A stretch of 64,000 bases of DNA from Adiantum capillus-veneris (lineage: Eukaryota > Streptophyta > Polypodiopsida > Polypodiales > Pteridaceae), in contig CM043955.1 in assembly GCA_014529385.2 (NCBI GenBank), forward strand, positions 134,922,108 through 134,986,107. The letters are read 5' to 3'. The first letter of the stretch is position 1; each line of letters opens with the position of its first letter. A program made the translations under genes and the position numbers. The notes below the pieces were generated by a model. That model saw nothing but the letters and a program-made list of their open reading frames with translations. It did no database searches and had not been told where the DNA came from. Below are positions 10,808 through 21,500 of the stretch, piece after piece.

Positions 10808-11677
10808 TCATGTAGAGCGGTGCTCTGTAATCACTACTCGTCTATTTCTGTAGAAAGCTAACTTGCCCTTCTCCCTTGTTGCTATAATCTCTGGCATGAC
10901 CTCTCTCATATGTGCAAGCTGTGAGAGCGTAAGATCATCTCCTAAAAAAATACCTGTTTTCTTGAGGGTTGGCCTCTTCTTTAAAAAGTCTTTCTTTTCT
11001 TCCATGGAGGGAAAGCGCAAAATGAGAGTCCGTTCTTTTGAACTCTCCCCATTACCTTCACTCTTCTTGCCCACTCTCCAAGCTTGTGTGTGCGAGGGCT
11101 TCTCCACCCCCATCATGGACATGAGGCTCTTCACCTCTTGGTCCACCTTATTTGAATCTTTTAAGCCGGTCACTCTCACGTGTAGAGCGCGTACCCTTCT
11201 TCGTTGTTTCTCTTCTAGTGTTTTGTTGATGATGTCGGATGTAGTCGGAATTTCCTTGCCCTTTCCCTTCTTGACAACTTCAATCCATTTTTCAGCCTCA
11301 TCCATTTTCTTTTGCGTTTTGAAGAGAACCTCCACCCATGAGGTCTTCTTTTCTCCTTCCTCCTTTATTTCTTTGACTTGTGCTCGTATACTATTCAGCT
11401 CGTCGATCATTGATGGCTGAATTTCTCCATCTTCAAGACGTCTTCCCTCTTTGGTTTCGTCGAGTTCCTTCCTAAGGGCTAAGATGCTACTTTTTAAAGC
11501 TTGAATTTCATCCCGGAACTCCTTGCGTTCTAGTTCCCTCGCCTGTTCCTCCCTCTTTTTCCATTCAAGAATTAAATTCTTCTCTTTCTTCCACTCATCC
11601 ATGTGGGCTTTGCATTCTTTCAACTCCTTTTCAATGGCTGTCATCCTCTTGCTTGTGACCATGTAGTGCGCCGCCAT
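10808..11677 (-). CDS. LINE B ORF1: coiled-coil RNA-binding-type protein, 289 aa
   Basis: Complete ORF starting MAAHYMVTSKRM. Residues ~10-150 are strongly charged with heptad-like Glu/Lys/Leu content (coiled coil likely). The C-terminal half carries RVRALHVRVTGLKDSNKVD, RVGKKSEG, LILRFPSMEEKKDFL and TGIFLGDDLTLSQLAH. This layout, coiled coil followed by an RRM/CTD-like domain, resembles L1-type ORF1 proteins that package LINE RNA. That role is inferred from position and layout. It ends 30 bp before ORF2. Confidence 0.85.
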   Translation of the reverse strand: MAAHYMVTSKRMTAIEKELKECKAHMDEWKKEKNLILEWKKREEQARELERKEFRDEIQALKSSILALRKELDETKEGRRLEDGEIQPSMIDELNSIRAQVKEIKEEGEKKTSWVEVLFKTQKKMDEAEKWIEVVKKGKGKEIPTTSDIINKTLEEKQRRRVRALHVRVTGLKDSNKVDQEVKSLMSMMGVEKPSHTQAWRVGKKSEGNGESSKERTLILRFPSMEEKKDFLKKRPTLKKTGIFLGDDLTLSQLAHMREVMPEIIATREKGKLAFYRNRRVVITEHRST

Positions 11678-12187
11678 CTGTCTTGCCTTATTTGTTTCAC
11701 TTTCTAAGAGAGAGGAGAGAGCAATCTATACGCACCGCATTATGCATACATGTGTTTCCACATTCAGCCTACATGGCATATATTTGCTTTCTGTACGTGT
11801 CAATTTGCAATTTTGGTGAGTTCTACAGTTTCCAAATTCCTTGTAAAATAATCCCTGCAGGTCTGAAAAATACAGGATTTTGAAAATGCGAAAATTCGGA
11901 AAAGCTGGAAAAGCCGAGACTGAAAATTCCTGTGGGAATTCCTCCTGGATTTTTGAATTTTTCTGGGTGTATGTACCTGCGGGCTGGAAAAAAGGGGGGG
12001 GGGGGGGGGGGGAATGTATGTATCTGCGGGCGCGCTGTCACAGCAGCACGTGGGCGGGGGGAAGCTGTGCGCTGTCACAATTGCAGGTGGAGGGGGAGGA
12101 TGCGCAGCGTGAGGGGTTTGTGTGCGTGAATCACAGCAGCAGGCGGGGGGGAGTAGATGCGCAGCGTGAGGGGGGTGCAGCAGGCTA
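11678..12187 (-). promoter_or_regulatory. LINE B 5' leader, C-rich on the sense strand
   Basis: 510 bp between the CT/CG microsatellite and the ORF1 start. The sense strand is C-rich, with a run of about 20 C (plus-strand poly-G at 11994-12012) and two copies each of GATGCGCAGCGTGAGGGG and GCGCTGTCACA (plus strand). By position it should hold the LINE promoter; no promoter motif is claimed. Confidence 0.45.

Positions 12188-12261
<74 letters not shown>
12188..12261. repeat. (CG)n(GA)n microsatellite at the exon 8 splice donor
   Basis: GCGCGCGCGC followed by (GA)30 on the plus strand. On the gene's sense strand the tract begins at the intron GT (GTCTCTCT) and runs to the LINE B leader. It is both the first bases of intron 8 and the border of LINE B. 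Confidence 0.95.
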
Positions 12262-12265
<4 letters not shown>

Positions 12266-12593
12266 GGCCAGCAAGGATACGTGCCATGTTGCCATTATTG
12301 TTGGTAATGAAGACGTCGCTTTCATCGCAGACTATGAAGTCAATTGCTGCCATGCGTGAAGAGTAAGCAGAGAATGGATGGAGATCACCCTGAGTTGCTA
12401 GCATATCCTTGGTGAAGAAGTTTGGAAACATTTTTCTCAGAGGGGCCAAAGTGCTCTCTCCACCGTAGATTTCTCCAGATGCAACATAGAGGTAAGTACC
12501 ACTACCATATCCTAAGGCACGTAGCATCAACCCAACTTCCTCTGGAGTGAGAGGACACCTCCCATTTCGCCAGGCCTTCTCTGGGTTGCGACG
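12262..12593 (-). CDS. O-fucosyltransferase exon 8, last exon seen
   Basis: 332 bp, acceptor AATTTTCAG|CGTCGC. It encodes RRNPEKAWRNGRCPLTPEEV, then GLMLRALGYGSGTYLYVASG, MFPNFFTKDMLATQGDL, SSRMAAIDFIVCDESDVFIT and NNNGNMARILAGR. The coding match stops at CCGCAG|GTCTCTCT, where a 60-bp CT microsatellite begins at once. The codon is split as AG|G (Arg), as expected for an AGRR|Y junction. Reading through would add a Ser-Leu repeat tail and stop in LINE B's leader. No exon 9 was found between here and base 1. Confidence 0.93.
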
Positions 12594-15500
12594 CTGAAAA
12601 TTACACAGGTGAAATTCAGACTAGACAAAACAGAAACAAAGAAAAATGTATGCCAAAAGAGCATTGTTACAGGAATATTTTTCCATTGTTTTCGAAGTAG
12701 CGTAAGTTCCTTGATCTCCTTTGCTCCACCTCCATAATAGCATCCTGTGAAAGCCAGCATGTCCGGCTCGAATCTATGTCGCTAACACAGCACCAAATCC
12801 ACAATGTTTTATGTACATTTTTGACTAAATTTGCAGTTTGATCCAAATTTAGTAGAAGAATGGAGAAAAAAGGCAATCCTGCGAGCTTCATGTAGCTCAA
12901 GATTTCTCTACAAGAATCCCCCCCAAAAAAATCTGATACTATGTTCTTTAGTTTCAAGGTTGTTAAGGGCACAATCGCTTTCTACAGATCGGCTTCAGCC
13001 TTACCTAAGGTGAAGAGCTATATATCGGCCATTTCTTTTTCGCAATCGTTCCACAAGCTTGGTCCCCATGGTTTTGATTGCTTGAGTAAATTGTAAGGCA
13101 TGATAATTAACCTTGCAACGAAGCTTTTGCAGATCTTCGTCCAATCTATTTGAAAGTCTGTAGTCAAATTTTTTCAAAAGAATCACCTGAAATGTGCAAC
13201 TATGGCTTGCATCAATTGAAACTTGAAGAGAAACATCACGACTTTTTATCACATTTCCAACATATAGATCGGTTCAATTATTTAGTGTAAAGGTATGCTA
13301 CATTCAGTAAGCTTTTACTTCATTGAACAAGATAGATGTTCTAAATAGTTGTTGTAGACAAATAAAAAAGGACATTGTGTAGACAGGCATCATGGCTTAC
13401 CCTATTCTTCTGCAGCACTGGCAGAACGTACTTCCAATAGTAATCTGGGGTACATTTTCTTGGGATTGGTACAGACTTCTTATCTTCATCATGGATTTGC
13501 ATACTTATAGGTAGCTCTTTAACTATTGGAACAAACTGCTTCAGAGTAGAAATAAAGTTCTCTTCATCAAAAATATCACTGAAGTTGCTGCAAACCAGAC
13601 GTCAGAGTGGGAGGTCTTACACATTATGGCATTCAGTTTACAGTAGGCTGACAATGCACATTAAATAGAAGTTCCCAAAACCAAAATATTGCAGGAGCCA
13701 GTATTTGTATGACTGGCATGTACCACATGAAACTAGCCAGCCTACCCCAATCAGTAACTCTAATGGAAAATCCCAGCTGTCTCTGTGCAAGTTTCACTGA
13801 CCTTCTTTGGCCTTTCCTGTTGACAATGCCTTTATGCCACTCTGTGCATCCAGCTGCCATATATCCTGCTCTACCACGTATGTGTCTTAGCAGCTAAATA
13901 AAGAATAAACTCTGCTGAATATCACGTTTGTGTATCGTAGGAATACAGATGAACCAAGGAGGATTCTTCACTAGAGGGGGTGAAGAATCAATCCAAAAGT
14001 GGGAGTGTGTAGACACTATTGGCCTCTACTTCACCATCAACACCACTCCCAGATGACTACTAATCTCTGAAATATGTGGCTGAAACTCTGGTAATAGACC
14101 GTGAAACCTAATTATAATTGCTAGATCCATATCTTATCTCCATCTATATAAATAACAGTCATAGCAACCAATGGGACGTTAAATAGGCGAAACGGCTCGT
14201 TGCTGCTCACCCCCCCCACCCCCAACCCCCTGCACACGCACCTGCACCCCCCCTCTCGCCCCTCCTCCCTCGCGCTGACCTGCCCGCTGCCTGCTAGCTC
14301 TGCACGCAGTGCTCCCAGCGTGCAGCCTACCGCCAGTGCCCCACGCCCCACGCCCCCCCAGCCTCAGCCCCGCGCCCACCCTCCCCCGCCTCGTGCCCAC
14401 CTGCCTCAGCCTCGCGCTCCCGCTATCATCCCCCCCCCCGGCCACTTTCAGCTCGCAAGAAGTCGATTTTTCAGCCTACTGTGAGTTTCACGTCACTATC
14501 GCCCTCTCGATCCAGCAACAGATACAGAATGGCGGCTTCTGCTCCACCTCAGAGGCACACTACAGAAGCCCCTTCGCCGGACACCACGGAGCCGACCCTT
14601 CGACTTGCTCTCTCGTTAGAAGAGCAAGAGAGCTTGATGGCCGAAGTGGAACGCTTGCAAGCCACTTCAGTTATTTGTAAGATCATTGGCACTCAGCCAG
14701 TCAGGGCGAGGTTCGAGATCTTCTTCAGGCCCGCCTTCTCTCCGATATGGGCAAGATCACCGATGTCCAGATCCTCGGGAGAGGGTACTACCAGATAGAG
14801 TTCGAGCCTCCATAGATGACGGCCAAGGTGATTTCGATGAGCCCGCTCGGCATCTGAGCAGCTTTACTTCAGACGATGGCATCATGGTTTTGACCCTACT
14901 ACGGATGTGCTTGAGGCTTCTCAGATGCCTGGATTAGAGGTGTGTCAGCTCTTTACAGACATGCACACAGTCAGGTGCTTCTGGCAGGAGGTAGAGGAGA
15001 TCGTTTCATGCTCACACGTTCGGTCAGACAGGGCTTCGCTCTTGCCCCCTTCCTCTTTCTGTTCTATGCTAAGGAGATGAGCATATTTTTGGTTTCACAA
15101 CAAGTTGGTTTACGTGGCTTAGCGGTCCCTATTCGGGGCGATGAGTTACTGGATGCTGAGTTTGCAGACGACTCAACTCTGTACTTGGAGGGCTAGGAGG
15201 CCAACCTACACAGGTGTGAGCAAGCTCTTGAGACTTTTTGTTGTGCATCAGGCGCACTGATCAATTGGAGGAAGACAGTGGCTTTCTCAGTTGGTAGCGC
15301 TCCTACACCTGAGTGGCTACCAGGTGAGGATTTCAGATGGATCCCCCCAAGGACTGCAATTCGATACTTGGGCTGTCAAGTTGGCTTGGACTTCTCTCCT
15401 GAGCAGCAGATTGCTCCCCTTCTCCTGTCCATCAAGAAGAAGCTGTTACATTGGAGCTCGGCACGACTTTCTTTGGCAGGCAGAGTTGTAGTGGTCAACC

Positions 15501-18500
15501 AAGTGTTGTTGGCTACTATGTGGTACATTACATCTTGTTGGATCTTTTCGAGCTCTTTGCATCAACCAGGTAGAGAGGCTGATCAAGAATTTCCTTTGGT
15601 CATGGCGCGATTCTCAGATAGCACGGGCCAAAGTGCTGGGGTATAGGCGTCTGTGCCTTGCCCGGCCGCCCAGAGTCTCGGCGCCCACTGACTTGTATAC
15701 CTTATACATAGCATAAGTGTATAGGGAGCTGCTCACTCTTGGAGTCTCCCCACCCATATCTGTGTATCGTGTCTCCTTCTCTCTCTCACTCTCCGTCTGT
15801 GGTGCTCCCCGATCCCCTTCAATTGGTATCAGAGCTATGGTGACCGCGGAGAGCACGACGGCTTTGAGAGCTTCGAGGCGATAGCTCGCTCGCTCTCGAC
15901 GGTGGAGTTCGATCGTGGAGTTTCACGGAGAGAGATTTTAGCTTGAAGAGCATTGTCTTTGGAGCTTAGGAGCTTGGTGTGGTCAAGCTTGGTCGAGGAG
16001 GCGGTTGCGGCTTCCTTGGTGAGAGGAGCTTTTGAGCTCAGTGGAGCTCGTTAGAGAAGTGCTCGACGGAGGAGAGCTTGACATTCGAGTGCTTGGATGC
16101 TGTTGTGGCAGAGCTCTTGCGTTGGAGCTTGCATTGAGAGGACATTGCATCACGCAGAGTGGAGCAGGAGCAGGTTCAAGACTGTGTGCAGCTCGTTTTT
16201 GCCATTTTTGGGCTCTAAAACGCAATTTTTTGCGTAGCTCCATCATACAGAGTCAGATCTACATGATCCAGGAGTCTAGGTCAGGGTTTTGGCACGCTCC
16301 GGACGCAATGGTGATGTCTATTTGCTGAAATTCTGCTTTGAATTACAGCAGGTACAGCAGCAGGTTTATTTGTGCACTTTCGGGTCCCAAAAACACTGTT
16401 TTTGGTATATCTCACACACACGGAGTATTTTCTGCAGCAACCAGCAAATTCATAGGTGTACACAGGTTTTTGGATATGCATTCGTCCAGAGAGCCACTCA
16501 TGCGAGAGTGAGCTATGTTGCCATGGTCTTGGCGGTTTATGTATGCCATATATGGATTTGTGTATTTGTTTATGGCTGAGATTATTTGAGTGGTACTCCG
16601 GCAAAAGCGGGTATGCTCATATGTATGACTTTGTGAGGTGATTCCGGTCGAGTTTATTCCCGGATTGGCCATTGTGGCATATATTATTGTCTCTTTGAGG
16701 TTTACTGTTGAGCTTTTGCTCCAGTTACAAAGGAGACTCTGCCAAAATTTTGTCAGATATTTATGCGCGATTGAGTCATATTGACTTGTGATTTTGTGCA
16801 AGGTTTTGCACGGTTATTGGTGCAACTTTGCATCAGATTTTACAGCCATATTTGCAGACTTTTGTTTGATGTGATTCGAGCCAGTTTAGGGCTGATTTGG
16901 TTGACATTTGCTACTCATTGTTGGTTGCTCTTTTGTGAGCATTATGGCTGATTTTTCATTTGACTTCCAGCGTTATGGTCTGACACAGTTTCATGGTGCA
17001 GATTTTGTTGCTTGGAAGGAGCATATGCTTGTTGCATTGGCGGATTTGGGGCAGGATAAACCCTTGCGTGGTTTATCGGCGAAGCCCAAGTCTATGCGTG
17101 ATGATGATTGGCAGGATCTTGATGAGTTAGCAATGTCTACGATTCGTTTGCATCTGGTTGAGTCTGTTGACTGGCAGGTCTCGAGAGAGACTACAACTCA
17201 TGCTTTATGGCAGAGTTAACATGCTATGTACGCGACATCCATGTCTACAGGGAAGTCTAGTCCCACTTCTATGTCCATGGGAGAGATTGATCCCACACGC
17301 AAGTCTCGACGGCATAGAGACTTGACATGTTGGCATTGTGGACATAGAGGGCACATTAGGCGTCGATGTTTCAAGCGTTTGAGACAACAGAGGCGACAGA
17401 TGCGTGATGCAGATTTGGACACGACAGATGCTAGTGAGATCAGTACGGTGGTTACTGAGTATGCTTGTGACGGCGATGTCACATTTACATCTAGCTTGTC
17501 TTCAGACAATCTTATGTCTACGGATTGCATATCGGATTGCACATTGTCTTCACATTGGTTACTAGATTCAGATGCTACATTCCATGTCACGTCGCATCGT
17601 GAGTGGTTTAGCACGTTTTCTAGTGGGAGACTTGGTTGTGTGCACATGGCTGATGGTGCTGTGTATGACATTGAGGGTACAGGAGACGTATGTTTGTCCT
17701 TGCCCAATGGTATGAGATTTACCCTGCGTCATGTGCGTTATGTGCCAGATCTGAGACGGGATTTGATCTCAATCAGACACTTACGGGATAGTGGATGTCA
17801 GATTTCGCTACGAGAGCGAGATTTTGTGATGCATTTCGGTTCGCTAGTGATTGCGAGAGGTGCCAGGAGTGGTACAGGTTACCCATTGCATGTGGATCAC
17901 GGAAGAGACGGTGTTGTCTCTGTGATCATGCAGCCAGGTAGACAGCGAGAGAGCAGGCGAGTCTCTTTTGCTTGTGGGTTGCAGGGTACTTTGCATGGAG
18001 TGCAAAGTAGTGAGCTCGTTGTGCACACAGTTGGGGCACGACTTGAGCAGTCACACAGAGAGGTGACAGAGTCAGACATGCATGCTTTGCTAGTGACTGA
18101 GCAAAGCAGAGAGTCAGTTGTGCGAGATACTTCTATGCAGGATAGACAGGTAGAGCGGTCTTGCTCTAGTGAGTCACGACAGGACGTTGTGCAAGAGTCT
18201 ATGCATACGGAGTTAGAGCATGAGAGCTCTAGTGAGTCACAGCAGATTGAGTGGTCATGTTTGCAGTGGATGATTGCAGAGGAGGCTGAGACGTCAGCGA
18301 TTATGCAATCATTCCTTTCTATGCTCGACAGTGAGCATGGGGATATAGTTGTGAAGGATATGTCTTCCAGCAGACACCTAGAGCAGCTGGTTTGCTCTGA
18401 GGTTGCACGACAGGTTGATGCGTCTTTTGTGGACAGTCAGGAGATGCATGTGGCTGACACGCCTCGTCAGTCAAAGATGCCTATTGCCAGGGATATATAT

Positions 18501-21500
18501 GTTGATGCATGCTCTGTAGAGCTAGCAGGGCCCGCTAGCATTGCATCGGCATTCGGTGGTCTCATGTATGAGATGTTGATCTTGAGACCGGATATCGCAG
18601 CTGCAGTGGGAGCATTTGCAGTTGGGGTTGTCAGTCGTTTGTTGACTGATGATGGCATAGTGCACGAGGGAGATGCAGATATTGCGTACATACTTGCAGT
18701 ACGTGTGTGGTATGTCTGGTGGTGTATGGACTTACACGGGAGCAGGACAGCCAGATGCACACAATCACAGCCAGCCAGTGGGCATCGGTTGAGAGCGGTT
18801 TTCTCTCACCTTTTGTAGTATTTAGACTAGGTTCCCTTTCTTAAAGGCGCAGTCGCCTTTAAGTGGGAGGTTGTTGGGGTATAGGCGTCTGCGCCTTGCC
18901 CGGCCGCCCAGAGTCTGGGCGCCCACTGACTTGTATACCTTATACATAGCATAAGTGTATAGGGGGCTGCTCACTCTTGGAGTCTCCCCACCCATATATG
19001 TGTGTCGTGTGTCTCCTTCTCTCTCTCTCTCTCTCCGTATGTGGTGCTCCCCGATCCCCTTCACAAAGTGGCCTAGCAAGTCATCACTCTACCTTGTTCT
19101 CGGGGGGGGGGGGTATGGGGATCATAGACCCAGCACAGCAGAGCAGAGCCCTTCTTGGAAAGTTTGTTGTCAGAGGGTTGCTTCCAAGGGAGGAGCCCTG
19201 GAAGGAGTTTGTGCCTCAGGCTAGAGGCCCTTGGAGACCTCCACTAGATGGATTTTCACAAAGATACGCAGAGTTGGCTTGAGCAGGAGACTAGAGGACC
19301 GTTTTTTTGTGAGCCTGTTTTGCTCCTGGGAGCAGTTGCAAAGAGGCCTGGAGCAGCACCAGCCTACTTACACGGAGGAGCGCTTGAGATAGCCCCTTGT
19401 TTGGAACCCCATGGTCAGCACTCAGAGAGGCCACTTGGTTAGTAGTAGGCCTCATGTTTCTTGGGGTCCCATGGCAGAGTGTCCAGCACGCACTTTTGGT
19501 GACTGGCTACAGTTCTCAGGTTTGTTAGAGGAGCATCAGAGTATCCAACTACAAGGCATGAGAGCCGTACAGAGCATGTGTCAGGACATCACAGAGGCAG
19601 TACCGGCTAAGTGGCTTACACCTCTCGAGTCAGCAGCGCCCAGATGGATGGGGGCCTTCACGCGATTGGAGGTCCTCATCGCAGTTCGGACTTGCTCAGA
19701 GACTGTACCCTCCATGTTTTTCGAGTTACAGGGCGAGGGTCGATTACACAGAGTCTCAGTAGAGGCCCCACAGGTTGCAAAGTGTTGATTTCAGAGGATC
19801 CGAGTTGTGGGCATCTGTGGGAGGTCTTGTGTCAAAGATCCTGACCCAGCAGCTCTTGAGACTGGCCACTGGAGGCTGTGGGCTTGGGAGAGCTATCCAT
19901 TGACACGAGTGCAGGGGGGTCCTAGAGAGTGGTTTTGGAGGGACCCTTTCTCCTCAGCCGACCATCCAAATGTCCCTTTCTTTCAGTACATTGTTCGACT
20001 GGGACGTCACATACTGGCAGCACGGAGAGAGGCTCGTCTTGCTACAACACCTCATTGGCAGAAGGAGGATCTCAGAGTTGAGTTCTTATCAGCTTTTTGG
20101 GCGAGGTTGTGGGACACCAGACAGCCGCGGCGAGTCACGTTGTTCCAGTGGTGGCTGGTTGCACATAGAGCTACAGCAGTGGGGAGCTGGCTTGTACATA
20201 GTGGCCTCTCGGCAGCATGTGTAGCTTGTGACCAGCCTTTGGAGAGTCAACGTCACTGTCTTTGGGACTGCCCTATGGCACATCAGGTTTGGCTTCGGGT
20301 CCTTCGGGGTTGATGCCAACTCTTTCTACAGGACGGCGGTGCACTTGGGGTGCAACTGCTTGGTCCACTCTCATGGGCCCTGCATTACAGTTTGAACTAT
20401 CCTCCACCAGCAGGATGATAGTGATACAAGGGGGTCGACCTACACTCCAGCCTGTTACAAAGCTTACTCCACATGAGTGGTGCAGTGAGAAAGAGGAGTG
20501 TTGGGAGCTCGTCTGTGGCCTGGCACTCTCGTTCATTTGGCGGGCCCGCTGCTTTCGCATCTTTGAGGCTCGTCTTGTGCCACCAGCGGAGACTGTTCAA
20601 GATTTTTGGCTAGAGCTGATCCATACTCCGAGGGGACAGTTCGAGAGACTCGAGGGCAGCTCCGACCGCATGCGGGAGTGTAGAGAGGCGTTCCTTCAAC
20701 TCTGGCACCCTTGACCTTTCTTCACCATGGTCCAGGGTGTGCTCAGATGGCACTACCGTCCACCTGTGTGGCTCTTCCTTCCTCCCATCTCCTGGTTTAG
20801 CCTCATTGTACATACGCTCTTTTTTTGGGAGAGTCTCCCCTTATGATTGTTGTAGCCCTATGGGAAGTTTCATTAACTAATAGAAGGATCTCTCTTTCTC
20901 GGGAAAAAATAAAAAATGGGACGTTTAATATGAGGCATACAATACGCGTGCTAGACGTATTTTTGAGAATCAAAAATAAAATATGTCAACTTTTTTAGAT
21001 ATGTTACTTTAATAAGGAAAAATGAAAGGGGAACATGCACCTCCTCAATGACTCTTCAATTTTTAACCATTGCATACATAAACAAGCACCACGAAGCTCT
21101 GAAATACAACTTGATCAACTAGCAAAAGACATTAGAATAGAATATATTTTTTGAGCAAAATATGCTAGAATAGAAAACGTTAAGAGAGGTACTGTACATT
21201 TTGATACGGGATGTCCCATATTCCAAAAATAATACACGTAGTTTAGCTGTTATGATAACCGTGCAAAAATCAAGGGGATTCTGTTTTAGAGCTAAACTAG
21301 CCTGGTCTACTGTCTCAAACTAAACACCTCTCCCCAATGGGGAGACAATCACAATCTTGGGGATAGGCATGTCAAGAAATGTAGCTCTAAGGTAGCTCAA
21401 AAGTAGGGTAGCCGACAATCTTTCTCCCACCACTTTGCATACCAAACAACATGCATCCAATGTGATGACCGAATTGTGAATGGAGTTAAGTAAACTGAGA

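Larger units (their letters stand above)
7401..12187 (-). mobile_element. LINE B: near full-length non-LTR retrotransposon with defective ORF2
   Basis: It has a C-rich 5' leader (12187-11678), intact ORF1 (11677-10808), ORF2 in two blocks (10777-9827 and 9769-7775), a 3' UTR with the family block TTAACGTC...GGCCAAATGACC, and a pentamer-like tail at 7401-7420. It lies head-to-tail with LINE A and is bordered by (GA)n at 7341-7400 and 12200-12260. It is inserted next to exon 8 of the O-fucosyltransferase gene in the same orientation as the gene. Confidence 0.88.
15634..19063 (+). mobile_element. 3.4-kb non-autonomous copia-type element with CAAAG duplication
   Basis: It has LTRs of 188 and 192 bp (15634-15821, 18872-19063), the 5-bp duplication CAAAG (15629-15633, 19064-19068), a primer-binding site TGGTATCAGAGC at 15824-15835 (initiator tRNA-Met type) and a polypurine tract AAGTGGGAGGT at 18861-18871. 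It encodes a shortened Gag and a 530-codon frame with zinc knuckle, protease and a vestige of RT, but no integrase and no catalytic RT. It is nested inside LINE E. Confidence 0.93.
14170..20929 (+). mobile_element. LINE E: L1-type LINE with target duplications, split by a copia element
   Basis: The target duplication is AATGGGACGTTAAAT (14170-14184) and AATGGGACGTTTAAT (20915-20929). The LINE body is 14186-15628 plus 19069-20914, about 3.3 kb. It has a C-rich 5' leader, ORF1, the RT C-terminal half, a zf-RVT-like region, and a 3' end CTAATAGAAGGATC followed by A-rich tail. Compared with LINE F (35330-40392), about 2 kb (end of ORF1, endonuclease, first half of RT) is missing at about 14915. 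The full 5' leader and clean duplications show a complete insertion. Confidence 0.85.

Noticed and set aside
12075-12530. A 151-codon ORF that reads exon 8 into a Ser-Leu repeat and a Thr-Leu-rich tail
   Set aside because: The tail is only the CT microsatellite and LINE B leader in translation. It is kept as a possible readthrough consequence but not called as the gene's true end.
14179-14680. Several Pro/Arg-rich ORFs on both strands
   Set aside because: They arise from the C-rich LINE E leader; low complexity and no motif.
17216-17707. 163-codon minus-strand ORF opposite the copia zinc knuckle region
   Set aside because: The plus strand has the zinc knuckle and protease motifs in the right order; the minus frame has none.
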